Shown: piece by piece, positions 40,721-54,228 of the stretch
Layout: every line of letters starts with the position of its first letter
Position numbering within the stretch: position 1 is the stretch's first letter
Assembly: GCF_018736045.1 (NCBI RefSeq)
Contig: NZ_CP076132.1
Coordinates: forward strand, 1,597,501 to 1,661,500
From: Flammeovirga yaeyamensis
GTDB lineage: Bacteria; Bacteroidota; Bacteroidia; Cytophagales; Flammeovirgaceae
Reading direction: 5' to 3'
DNA length: 64,000 nt
Notes under the pieces: model-generated
The model's database searches: none
The model's input: only the letters and a program-made list of their open reading frames with translations
What the model was told of the DNA's origin: nothing
Made by a program: the position numbers and the translations under genes

Positions 40721-42929
40721 ATTTTTTAATTATTTATTATCAACACTTTTCTTACTAAGTGCATTTGGTTGTCAACAAACACAAGCACCAAAAAGTGACA
40801 TGGATGTTTTTGTAGATAACTTGATATCGCAAATGACATTAGAAGAAAAGGCAGGACAGCTAAACCTAATACCTTACGAAGGATCTGTAGATGATCCCGA
40901 GTTTATTAATCAGCTAGAAAATGGAAGAGTTGGTGCCATCTTAAAATCAAATGGTGCGGCTAGAAATAGACAAATTCAAGAAATAGCGATTCAAAAATCA
41001 AGGTTGAAAATTCCGATCATGTTCCAAGAAGATGTGATCCACGGGTATAAAACAATTGCTCCAGTTCCATTGGCAGAAGCAGCAAGCTGGAATATTCAAT
41101 TAATAAAAGAATCAGCAAAAGTAGCGGCAGTAGAAGCGGCGGCATCAGGTATTCATCTTACTTATGCTCCAATGGTAGATATTTCTGTAGACCCTCGTTG
41201 GGGTAGAGTATTGGAAGCAGGTGGAGAAGATGTATACTTAGGAAGCCTTATCTCTAAAGCAAGGGTTGAAGGTTTTCAAGGAAATCAATTAGACGATCCC
41301 AATACAGTAATGGCTTGTGTAAAACACTTTGCTGGTTATGGGGCATCTTTGGCGGGTAGAGATTACAACATTATTAATTTCAGCGATAGAGAAATGATGG
41401 AAACATATGTTCCTCCGTTTAAAGCGGCTATCGACGCTGGAGTAGGAAGTGTGATGTGTGCCTACTCTGCAGTACAATCCATTCCTGCAACTGCAAATAA
41501 ATACTTACTGACCGATCTATTAAAAAAGGAACTTGGTTTTGATGGTTTTTTAATGACCGATTGGAGTACGATTTCGAACTTGGTATACACAGGTGTTGCA
41601 GAAAATGATACTATTGCAGCAAAGTTGGCACTTGAAGCCGGAATTGAAATGGATATGAAAGCAGAAGTTTTTGTGAACCGATTACCTGATATGGTGAGGG
41701 ATGGAATCGTGAAGGAAGCGTTGGTTGATAATGCGGTGAGGAAAGTATTGGAAGCAAAATATAAATTAGGCTTGTTCCAAGATCCTTACAGTTACTTTGA
41801 TGAAACTCGAGAGAAAAAAGTAGTAATGAGTGCTGATCATCAACAAAAAGTGAAGCAAATGGCTTTGGAAAGTATGGTCTTACTTAAAAATGAAAATGTC
41901 TTACCCATTTCAGAAAAAAAGAAAAACATCGTAGTTGTCGGTCCGTTAGCTAAAACTAAGAAAGATTTATTAGGTTGGTGGTTCTGTAAAGGAGAAGAAG
42001 AAGATGTGATCTCTATTTATGAAGGAATTGAACAACATTCTTCTAAGCCAAAATTAAGATTTGCTCAAGGATGTGAGATTGATAGCTTTAGAGTTGCAGG
42101 TAAAGAACTGATACCTCAGGCAGTTAGAGCTGCTAAAAATGCAGATATAATTGTGGCAGTTATAGGAGAAGAATATTGGATGAGTGGAGAAGGTGGAGGA
42201 GTAGCTAACTTACGTCTACCAAGTGCTCAAGAAGAACTGATAGCAGAATTAGGAAAGTTAGGCAAACCTTTAGTTTCTGTGGTGGTATCAGGAAGACCGT
42301 ATGTGTTGACAGATATTGCCGAACACTCCGATGCTGTACTTCAAGCTTGGATGCCTGGAACTATGGGAGGAGAAGCTGTTGCAGAAATCTTATTTGGTGA
42401 TTTTAACCCGGTAGGAAGATTACCAATGACATTCCCTATTCACGAAGGTCAAGTACCAATTTATTATAATTACAGAAAGACATCCCACGATTTCAATGCT
42501 CCAGATCGTTATTCTACTCGTCATTTAGACATACCTCACGAGCCGCTTTATCCTTTCGGTTATGGTTTGAGTTATGCTAAATTCAGCTACGGTGAAATTG
42601 AATTGGATAAACCACAATTCTCTATGAACGAAGAGCTAACGGCAAGCATTGAAGTGACCAATATGGGAGAAGTCGAAGGAACGGAAACGGTACAAATGTA
42701 TATCAGAGACAATGTTTGTCAGATCACTCGCCCTGTAAAAGAATTGAAAGGTTTTCAGAAAGTGAATCTATCACCAAATGAAATCAAAAAGGTTTCGTTT
42801 ACCATCACTAAAGACGATTTAACCTATCTAGATAAGGACTTAAAAATGGCGGTTGATGCTGGAGAGTTTACGCTGTTTATTGGTCCAAATTCATCAGAAA
42901 ATAAACAAACAACATTTACTCTTAAATAA
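40716..42929 (+). CDS. GH3 beta-glucosidase-like lipoprotein
   Basis: 737 residues. The signal ends with LSAFGC, so Cys19 is the lipid anchor. GH3 N-terminal barrel (about 30-350) has FQEDVIHGYKT, VDPRWGRVLEAGGEDVYLG and the nucleophile Asp282 in FLMTDWSTI; the C-terminal domain (about 400-630) has EEYWMSGEGGG, near the acid/base region; a fibronectin III-like domain ends it (about 645-737). GH3 enzymes remove terminal beta-linked glucose or xylose. It is the first of four clustered glycosidases, only 7 nt before the second GH3. Confidence 0.92.
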   Translation: MKFFNYLLSTLFLLSAFGCQQTQAPKSDMDVFVDNLISQMTLEEKAGQLNLIPYEGSVDDPEFINQLENGRVGAILKSNGAARNRQIQEIAIQKSRLKIPIMFQEDVIHGYKTIAPVPLAEAASWNIQLIKESAKVAAVEAAASGIHLTYAPMVDISVDPRWGRVLEAGGEDVYLGSLISKARVEGFQGNQLDDPNTVMACVKHFAGYGASLAGRDYNIINFSDREMMETYVPPFKAAIDAGVGSVMCAYSAVQSIPATANKYLLTDLLKKELGFDGFLMTDWSTISNLVYTGVAENDTIAAKLALEAGIEMDMKAEVFVNRLPDMVRDGIVKEALVDNAVRKVLEAKYKLGLFQDPYSYFDETREKKVVMSADHQQKVKQMALESMVLLKNENVLPISEKKKNIVVVGPLAKTKKDLLGWWFCKGEEEDVISIYEGIEQHSSKPKLRFAQGCEIDSFRVAGKELIPQAVRAAKNADIIVAVIGEEYWMSGEGGGVANLRLPSAQEELIAELGKLGKPLVSVVVSGRPYVLTDIAEHSDAVLQAWMPGTMGGEAVAEILFGDFNPVGRLPMTFPIHEGQVPIYYNYRKTSHDFNAPDRYSTRHLDIPHEPLYPFGYGLSYAKFSYGEIELDKPQFSMNEELTASIEVTNMGEVEGTETVQMYIRDNVCQITRPVKELKGFQKVNLSPNEIKKVSFTITKDDLTYLDKDLKMAVDAGEFTLFIGPNSSENKQTTFTLK

Positions 42930-42936
42930 TAGAATT

Positions 42937-45219
42937 ATGAAATGGAAAAGTTATCTGTCAATTGTTTTAATGACAGTTTCCTCTTATTCCTTTGGTCAGA
43001 ACCTTGTGAATAAAGAGACGGAAAAAAAGATAGATGAGTTATTGTCTAAAATGACCATCGAAGAAAAAGTTGGACAAACTGTTCAGTATTCAAGCTTATG
43101 GGAATTAACAGGTCCGATGCCTAATGGTGAAAGCGAGAAGGTGCTTTATGAGAAAATTGTATCCGGTAAAGTAGGTTCACTTATCAATATTACGGGTACT
43201 GAAGCAGTACGTAAAGCACAAGAATTAGCAATAAACGAATCGAGATTAGGTATCCCTTTAATCTTTGGTTACGATGTAATACATGGGTTTAAAACCATGT
43301 TCCCAATTCCATTGGCAGAGGCTTCTTCTTTTGATCCAGAAGTAGCTAAAAGATCTGCAGAAGTGGCGGCAGAAGAAGCTGCAGCAGCAGGCTTGAATTG
43401 GACATTTGCACCAATGGTCGATATCAGTAGAGATGCTCGATGGGGTAGAGTAATGGAAGGAGCCGGAGAAGATACATACTTAGGGGCAAAGTTTGCTTAT
43501 GCAAGAGTGAAAGGTTTCCAAGGAGATGATTTGTCTTCAAGAAAAACAGTAGCAGCCACTGCCAAACACTTTGCAGCTTATGGTTTTTCTGAATCTGGAC
43601 GAGATTATAATGCTGTAGATATTAGTCATTCTACCTTACACAATGTTGTTCTACCTCCATTTAAAGCTTGTGTAGACGCTGGTGTAGCCACATTTATGAA
43701 CTCTTTCAATACCATTGGAGGTGAACCTTCTACAAAGAATAGTTATTTACAACGCGATCTTCTTAAAGGAGAATGGGAGTTTGATGGCTTTATCGTATCC
43801 GATTGGAATTCTATTGGCGAGTTGCAATATCAAGGAGTCGCAGGGTCTCCTGCAGAAGCGGCTCAACAAGCTATTGTTGCTGGTTCAGATATGGATATGG
43901 AAGGCAATTGTTACAGTACTTCTTTAGGTGATTTGATCAATCAAAAGAAAGTAAACGAGGAATTACTTGATGAAGCAGTACGAAGAATTTTGAGAGTTAA
44001 ATTCGCTTTAGGTCTATTTGATGATCCTTTTAAGTATTGTGATGCAGCTTATGAAAAAGAAACTGTTTATGCGGAGAAATTCAGAAAAGATGCCCTTAAT
44101 GCCGCTTTAAAATCAATCGTTTTATTGAAGAACGAAGATCAAATTCTTCCACTTAATGCCCAATTAGATCAAGTGATGTTGACAGGTGCATTAGCAATCG
44201 ATAAAGATTCTCCTATTGGTAACTGGAGAGCACAAGCTATTCCAAAATCAGCAGTTTCTTTATTGGAAGGAATGAAAGAAGTTCAGAATAACCTGACCTA
44301 TGTTCAAGGACCTGACTACGTAAGAAACGATTCCCTTACTTTCTTAAGCTTGTTGGATATCAACGAAACAGATAGAACAGGAATTAAAGAAGCCGTAAAA
44401 GCAGCGAAGAAAGCCAAAGTTGTGGTCATTGCAATGGGAGAAAATTGTTTCCAATCTGGTGAAGCAAGAAGTCAGTCAGAAATTGGCTTCAAAGGCCTAC
44501 AATTGGAGTTGTTCGAAGAGATTTATAAAGTCAATAAAAATATAGTAGTTGTTTTAATGAATGGTCGTCCGTTGGATCTTACGCCAATTCAAGACAAAGC
44601 AAAAGCGATTGTAGAAACATGGTTCCTAGGAACAGAATCGGGGAATGCTATTGCACAAGTATTGTATGGGGAGTACAATCCATCGGGTAAACTACCTGTT
44701 TCAATGCCAAGAGGTATAGGGCAGTTACCTATTTATTATAACAAAACCAATACAGGTCGCCCAACGAACGAGGATGTGATCTTTACTTCAAGATATACAG
44801 ACATAAAATCATCTCCGTTGTATCCGTTTGGCTATGGATTAAGTTATACGACCTACGACTACAAAGATCTTAAATTATCATCTTCAAAAATGATCGAAGA
44901 GGGAAATTTAGAAGTGTCAGTGAAGGTAACGAATACAGGAAAAGTAGCAGGAGAGGAGATTGTTCAGTTGTACATTAGAGACAAAGTAGCAAGCTTAGCT
45001 AGACCACTTAAAGAGTTAAAGAGATTTGAAAAAATCACATTAAAGCCTGAAGAGTCTAAAACCATCAAATTCACTTTAACGAAGGAAGATTTAGCCTTTT
45101 ATACATCAAATAATCTTTGGGAAACTGAAGATGGAGTGTTTGATATTTGGGTGGGACCTCATTCTGATGAAGGTTTACATGCAACTTTCGAATATGTATC
45201 GAATAATGTCAATCAGTAA
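42937..45219 (+). CDS. GH3 beta-glucosidase, periplasmic
   Basis: 760 residues from the ATG at 42937, chosen because the next residues form a signal peptide (LMTVSSYSFGQ); the frame continues upstream into the preceding gene. Barrel motifs: FGYDVIHGFKTMFPIPLA, RDARWGRVMEGAGEDTYLG and the nucleophile Asp289 in FIVSDWNSI. The C-terminal domain has AMGENCFQSGEARSQSEI, typical of BglX-type beta-glucosidases, and an FnIII-like end. Unlike the preceding GH3 it has no lipobox, so the pair may be split between membrane-attached and free periplasmic forms. Confidence 0.92.
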   Translation: MKWKSYLSIVLMTVSSYSFGQNLVNKETEKKIDELLSKMTIEEKVGQTVQYSSLWELTGPMPNGESEKVLYEKIVSGKVGSLINITGTEAVRKAQELAINESRLGIPLIFGYDVIHGFKTMFPIPLAEASSFDPEVAKRSAEVAAEEAAAAGLNWTFAPMVDISRDARWGRVMEGAGEDTYLGAKFAYARVKGFQGDDLSSRKTVAATAKHFAAYGFSESGRDYNAVDISHSTLHNVVLPPFKACVDAGVATFMNSFNTIGGEPSTKNSYLQRDLLKGEWEFDGFIVSDWNSIGELQYQGVAGSPAEAAQQAIVAGSDMDMEGNCYSTSLGDLINQKKVNEELLDEAVRRILRVKFALGLFDDPFKYCDAAYEKETVYAEKFRKDALNAALKSIVLLKNEDQILPLNAQLDQVMLTGALAIDKDSPIGNWRAQAIPKSAVSLLEGMKEVQNNLTYVQGPDYVRNDSLTFLSLLDINETDRTGIKEAVKAAKKAKVVVIAMGENCFQSGEARSQSEIGFKGLQLELFEEIYKVNKNIVVVLMNGRPLDLTPIQDKAKAIVETWFLGTESGNAIAQVLYGEYNPSGKLPVSMPRGIGQLPIYYNKTNTGRPTNEDVIFTSRYTDIKSSPLYPFGYGLSYTTYDYKDLKLSSSKMIEEGNLEVSVKVTNTGKVAGEEIVQLYIRDKVASLARPLKELKRFEKITLKPEESKTIKFTLTKEDLAFYTSNNLWETEDGVFDIWVGPHSDEGLHATFEYVSNNVNQ

Positions 45220-45230
45220 AAGATAAAGTG

Positions 45231-49374
<4,144 letters not shown>

Positions 49375-49398
49375 TCTTATATTAAGTATTTAACATAG

Positions 49399-49434
49399 TG
49401 AGTCATTTTTCATTGAAGAATGACTCATTTTTTA
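49399..49434 (+). terminator. Terminator between the glycosidase cluster and fecR
   Basis: TGAGTCATT (49399-49407) and AATGACTCA (49419-49427) form a 9-bp perfect stem, followed by TTTTTT. It splits the locus into two transcription units. Confidence 0.92.
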
Positions 49435-49595
49435 TTTGATTAATACTATCGTTTTATGCGTTATTATTGTTAAATTTATGTGGTGTAAATTAACTTTTAT
49501 AGCAACTATTTATTTTTTTATTGATATAAAATCTAGTAATACAGACTCTAAAAGCACTTTTTGATATAAAATTGAAGAAAATGAAAAAAAAATAC

Positions 49596-49614
49596 TTTTT
49601 GACTAGGGGGTACT
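49596..49614 (+). promoter_or_regulatory. Candidate sigma/regulator site before fecR
   Basis: TTTTTGACTAGGGGGTA lies 50 bp before the fecR start. The related GTTTGACATGGGGTA is at 50752-50766 before susC. The shared form TTTGAC-WW-GGGG(G)TA is a candidate recognition site for the ECF sigma encoded at 40010. Confidence 0.45.
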
Positions 49615-49662
49615 ATCAAAAGCTGTGTATTACTATATGAAAGGCATTTACTTTTTAACAAC

Positions 49663-50643
49663 ATGAAAGACACTTATAACAAGTCAGATTTTTTTGAGAA
49701 AATCAAACAGCCGAAAAGAAGCAATCATTTTTTGTCTTGGGTTTATGAAATCAAAGATGAGAAAGAGGTGGACGGCTGGATGCAGGAACAGTGGGAAAAT
49801 GCCGATAAAGATGTAGAAGATTTCAACGCCGATAAGGTGTGGTCACAGATCCATAAACAGACATCAGGATTCAATATTTACAAAACACGTGTATTAAATA
49901 ATTACCAAAAAGTAGCTGCAGTGGTATTGCCGGTGTTGTTATCAATTGGTTTGATTTACAGTTTGATGAATGTTGACTTTGGACAAAATAGCAACGAAGG
50001 TTTTAGTAGAGTTGTCGTTCCAGAAGGAGGTAAATCACATATCGTTTTACCAGATCAATCGGAGGTTTGGATTAATGGAAATAGTGAGATCATTTATCCT
50101 AATGATTTTGATGGAGATACCAGGTCGATCACTTTAAAAGGAGAAGCTCATTTCGATGTAACACATAATAAAAAGAAACCTTTTATCGTGAATGTTCAAG
50201 ATGTTTCTGTAAGAGTATTGGGGACGTCTTTTAACGTTGAGGAAAATAAAGAAACTGGTGAGATTGTCACCACATTAGTAGAAGGAAGTATAGCTACGAA
50301 GCTTCCTAAACTGAAAAAAGAACTCTTAATAAAGCCAGGTCAACAGTTAGTCTATAATGAGAAAAAGTCTCATTATAAGCTTCAAAAAGTGGATGTTAGA
50401 TTATACACTGGATGGAAAGATGGTGTGTTAGATATCGATAACATCTCATTAGAAGAAACCGTTATCCATCTATCAAAATGGTACGGAACGGATATTATTT
50501 TAGAAGGGAAGGAGTTGAATGATTTGTCTGTGAAAGCTATAATCAAAGGCGAATCATTAGAAGATGTTTTATCTCTCTTTGATAAAACTATGCACTTACA
50601 GCACAGAAATGAAAACAACAAAGTAGTGCTGTATCGAAAATAG
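49663..50643 (+). CDS. FecR-family anti-sigma factor
   Basis: 326 residues. The N-terminal cytosolic part (about 1-82) would bind the sigma factor; it holds WEKADKDVEDF-like helices (EQWENADKDVEDFNADKVW). One membrane helix lies at about 85-104 (VAAVVLPVLLSIGLIYSL). The periplasmic FecR domain (about 118-220) has VVPEGGKSHIVLPDQSEVWIN and GEAHFDVTHNKKKPFIV; a DUF4974-type domain (about 245-326) with ETVIHLSKWYGTDI ends it. It relays the SusC state to the ECF sigma. The sigma gene is 9 kb upstream, not adjacent. Confidence 0.92.
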   Translation: MKDTYNKSDFFEKIKQPKRSNHFLSWVYEIKDEKEVDGWMQEQWENADKDVEDFNADKVWSQIHKQTSGFNIYKTRVLNNYQKVAAVVLPVLLSIGLIYSLMNVDFGQNSNEGFSRVVVPEGGKSHIVLPDQSEVWINGNSEIIYPNDFDGDTRSITLKGEAHFDVTHNKKKPFIVNVQDVSVRVLGTSFNVEENKETGEIVTTLVEGSIATKLPKLKKELLIKPGQQLVYNEKKSHYKLQKVDVRLYTGWKDGVLDIDNISLEETVIHLSKWYGTDIILEGKELNDLSVKAIIKGESLEDVLSLFDKTMHLQHRNENNKVVLYRK

Positions 50644-50868
50644 AAAACTTACACAATATATAGATCAACATAAAATATTTTGCTTTGTATTTGAAATGAA
50701 ATAACAAGATATACAACGCAAATAACTAGCTAGGATTTCGAACTAAATATTGTTTGACATGGGGTATGTATTGAAATGAATTACGTTTAATGCTTGCTAA
50801 ACTTTTAAACGATTACCCCATGTTCATTTTACTCGTAGAGATTTGTTCATTATGCAAAAAAGTATATT
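50644..50868. promoter_or_regulatory. susC leader region with inverted repeat and motif copies
   Basis: 225 bp with three elements: TTGAAATGAA at 50691-50700 and again, as TATTGAAATGAA, at 50769-50780; a GTTTGACATGGGGTA site at 50752-50766; and a perfect 10-bp inverted repeat ACATGGGGTA (50757-50766) / TACCCCATGT (50814-50823) with a 47-base loop. A four-codon frame (ATG AAT TAC GTT TAA) begins inside the second motif. Confidence 0.55.
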
Positions 50869-53800
50869 ATGAAACTAAGGTTATTATTTATCCGACTGAA
50901 GGTTGTACTATTGCTCTTAATTGTTTCTCAATTTGCCGGTGCGGCAGAGAAACCAGAAACACAACAGTTTAATTTTAATTTTACGAATACTACCCTAGAA
51001 GTAGTATTTGAAGAAATTGAGTCCACAAGTTCTTACAGATTTTTTTATAATCCAGATGCGATTAACACCTCTGAGAGAATATCAATTAATGCTCAAAACT
51101 TAGATATCAATAGTTTGATGGATAAAGTTTTAATGGGAACTGATATTGGTTATCATTTACAGAAACATCAAATTGCTCTTTATGAAAAATCAACGGCAAT
51201 TCCTGTTGAGCAAGAAGAGCAAGATACAGGTATTCTAATCGAAGGGAGAGTAACTGATGAAAACCAAATGCCTATCGTCGGTGCTAGTATTATCGAAAAG
51301 GGAACATTCAATGGTATTGTTACTCAGTTTGATGGTCAGTTTAAATTGAAAGTAAAAGATGCGGATGCTGAAATTGAAATCAGTTCAATTGGCTACTTTT
51401 CTCAAACATTAAAAGTAGGTTCTCAGACAAAATTTGATGTGTCACTACAAGAAGATGTCGAGCAGCTAGAAGAAGTCATCGTGGTTGGTTATAGCACTCA
51501 GAAAAAAGAGAATGTTACAGGATCAGTAGCGGCAGTTAAAGGTGATGATATCGTGGATGTACCCGCTACAACCATCTCGAACTCATTAGCGGGTAGAATG
51601 CCAGGTGTTATTGTCACCAACTCAAGTGGTGCTCCAGGTGCGGATGAAGCAACGATTAGAATTCGTGGTTTTGATAACCCATTGGTAATTGTGGATGGTG
51701 TTGAAACAGAGTTTAATCGTTTAGATCCAAATGATATTGCAAGTATATCGGTATTAAAAGATGCATCTGCTGCAATCTATGGAGCAAGAGCAGGTAATGG
51801 TGTAATTCTAGTAACAACAAAAAGAGGTCAAGCTGGAAAAACAACCGTGAAGCTATCCACTTCTTATGGTGCTCAAAGTTCGATTATTCGTCCTGAATAC
51901 GTAAACGCAACTCAGTACATGGATTTGGTAAACGATTATGCCCCAGGTACTTATTTAGACGATGATTACTCTCCATATTTAAATGGTCAGAAGCAAAGCA
52001 CAGATTGGTACGGAGAAACATTTAGAGACAGTGCCCCTATTTTTAGAGGTAACGTAAATGTTAGTGGTGGTTCGGAGAAAGTGAGATATTTCTTATCGTA
52101 TGGTTATATGGATCAAGCGAGTATTTTACAATCCAATGCGACAAACTACAACCAACACAACATTCGTTCGAATATCAATGTCAACTTAACGAACAACTTA
52201 GAGTTACGTTTAGACTTAGCTTACAGACAAGAGAATAGAATGGAACCGGGTGTTTCTTTAGGAGAGATCATGACGTTGACTTCTTTCTCTAATCCAATGG
52301 TGCCGGCGTACTACCCAGATCGTTCGTACCCTGTCGATAATGGTTCAAATTTAATTGGTCCAAACTTCGTATCACGTCGTGATGTTTCAGGTTACAACAA
52401 AAACGATTACGGTAATACTTCTGCCAACGTCGTATTAAACTATAAGATGCCATTCTTAAAAGGAATGTCAGCAAAAGCTTTCTTTAACTATACGGCGTGG
52501 GATACTAGAGGAAAGCACTGGCAAACGGATTACAGCTTTTACCACTACGATGAATCGTCTGATATCTACAGCGAAATAGTAGCAAAAGACATCAGTCAGA
52601 TTACTTTAACAGAATCATATAATCAAGGGAAAAGCATCACTTCTCAGTTCTTCTTAAATTACGATAAAACATTTGGAGATCATACTATAGGAGCTTTATT
52701 ATTAGGTGAATTTATTTCATCGGATGGATCTTTTGTTGGTGCCACTCGTGGTAGCTTTATTAGTTCTGCAGTAGATCAGATGTATGCATCTAGTACAGAA
52801 AGACAAAATACAGAGGGTTTTGCATGGCAAGATGGTAGAGCATCTTTTGTAGGTAGATTAAACTATAACTACAAAGAGAAATATCTTGCAGAAGCAACTT
52901 TTAGATACGATGCATCTCCTCGTTTTAGCGAAGATCATCGATGGGGATTGTTCCCAAGTTTCTCTTTAGGTTGGAGAATTTCTGAAGAGAACTTCTTGAA
53001 AAACTCTGAGATAGTAGACAACCTAAAAGTAAGAGCATCTGTGGGTAAATCTGGATATGACGGAATTGGTAACTTTAACTACTTAACAGGTTATATCTAC
53101 GGAGACGCGTATGTGGTCAACGGAAGTCCAACAGCAGGTTTGGTCACTAAAGGTATGGCAAATCCAAAAGCAACTTGGGAAACCATGACGATGTACAACG
53201 TAGGTGTAGACTTCGGTTTATTCAAAGGGATTATCTACGGTGAGTTTGATGCCTTTATGAGAACAAGAGAAGATATCTTAGGTAAAAGAGATCAATCATT
53301 ACCATCTACTTTTGGTGCTTATTTACCTGATGAAAACATCAACTCACAAGTGGCACAAGGTTTTGAATTATTGTTAGGTCATAAAAAGACCATCAAAAAC
53401 TTTAAATATGATATCTCTGGTAACGTATCAGTATCTAAATCAAAATGGGATCATTACGATGAGCCAGAATATCTTGATGATGAAACAAGAGCACGATACC
53501 AACAATCAGGTCAGTATGTCAACAGATACTTCGGTTATAAAGCACTAGGTCTATTTACTTCGGATGAAGAAATTAAGGGATGGGCCGATCAAGATGGTGA
53601 TTTGAATAATGGTGTAAACCACGACATTCAGCCTGGCGATATCAAATACTTAGATTACAATGGCGATGGTATCATCAATGATTTAGATAAGCACGTAATT
53701 GGTAAGGGATCAATTCCAGAGATCTTCTATGGTATCAATGTAATGCTTCAATGGAAAAACTTCGACTTCTCTATGTTATGGCAAGGAGCTTCAGGGTTTA

Positions 53801-54201
53801 ACGTAGTATTCTCTCAAGAAGCACAGCAACCTTTCTACAACAAAGCAACACCTCTAGCGATGTTTATGGATAGATGGACGGAAGATAACAACGATCCGAA
53901 CGCAAAATTCCCTAGAACTGTAGCTAACTCTGGTAACCCGAATAACTACGATAAAGAATCATCTTTCTGGTTACAAGACGGATCTTATTTTAGATTAAAG
54001 AATGTCAGCTTAGGGTACTCATTGCCTACTAGAATTGCCAACAAGATTGGTATGGAAAACTTGAGAGCAAGTGTTAGTGGTCTAAATTTATTCACCTTCA
54101 CAGATGTATATCCTTTCGATCCTGAAACACCAACAGGAGGTAGAGGTTGGGATTACCCACAACAAAAAACAGTGATGATGAAATTGGATCTAACGTTCTA
54201 A
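50869..54201 (+). CDS. susC: SusC/RagA-type TonB-dependent transporter with STN domain
   Basis: 1110 residues. Signal peptide, then an STN domain (about 32-108, FNFTNTTLEVVFEEIESTSS), then a carboxypeptidase-like domain (about 124-195), the TonB-box region EEVIVVGYST, plug domain (about 200-330, GRMPGVIV, IRGFDNPLVIVDG, SVLKDASAAIYGARAGNGVI) and a 22-strand barrel to the end. It imports oligosaccharides with energy from TonB. The STN domain marks members that signal to a FecR protein and thence to an ECF sigma, both of which are in this locus. The susD gene follows after 27 bp. Confidence 0.95.
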   Translation: MKLRLLFIRLKVVLLLLIVSQFAGAAEKPETQQFNFNFTNTTLEVVFEEIESTSSYRFFYNPDAINTSERISINAQNLDINSLMDKVLMGTDIGYHLQKHQIALYEKSTAIPVEQEEQDTGILIEGRVTDENQMPIVGASIIEKGTFNGIVTQFDGQFKLKVKDADAEIEISSIGYFSQTLKVGSQTKFDVSLQEDVEQLEEVIVVGYSTQKKENVTGSVAAVKGDDIVDVPATTISNSLAGRMPGVIVTNSSGAPGADEATIRIRGFDNPLVIVDGVETEFNRLDPNDIASISVLKDASAAIYGARAGNGVILVTTKRGQAGKTTVKLSTSYGAQSSIIRPEYVNATQYMDLVNDYAPGTYLDDDYSPYLNGQKQSTDWYGETFRDSAPIFRGNVNVSGGSEKVRYFLSYGYMDQASILQSNATNYNQHNIRSNINVNLTNNLELRLDLAYRQENRMEPGVSLGEIMTLTSFSNPMVPAYYPDRSYPVDNGSNLIGPNFVSRRDVSGYNKNDYGNTSANVVLNYKMPFLKGMSAKAFFNYTAWDTRGKHWQTDYSFYHYDESSDIYSEIVAKDISQITLTESYNQGKSITSQFFLNYDKTFGDHTIGALLLGEFISSDGSFVGATRGSFISSAVDQMYASSTERQNTEGFAWQDGRASFVGRLNYNYKEKYLAEATFRYDASPRFSEDHRWGLFPSFSLGWRISEENFLKNSEIVDNLKVRASVGKSGYDGIGNFNYLTGYIYGDAYVVNGSPTAGLVTKGMANPKATWETMTMYNVGVDFGLFKGIIYGEFDAFMRTREDILGKRDQSLPSTFGAYLPDENINSQVAQGFELLLGHKKTIKNFKYDISGNVSVSKSKWDHYDEPEYLDDETRARYQQSGQYVNRYFGYKALGLFTSDEEIKGWADQDGDLNNGVNHDIQPGDIKYLDYNGDGIINDLDKHVIGKGSIPEIFYGINVMLQWKNFDFSMLWQGASGFNVVFSQEAQQPFYNKATPLAMFMDRWTEDNNDPNAKFPRTVANSGNPNNYDKESSFWLQDGSYFRLKNVSLGYSLPTRIANKIGMENLRASVSGLNLFTFTDVYPFDPETPTGGRGWDYPQQKTVMMKLDLTF

Positions 54202-54228
54202 GTCAAACTACTTTTAAACTACAATGAA

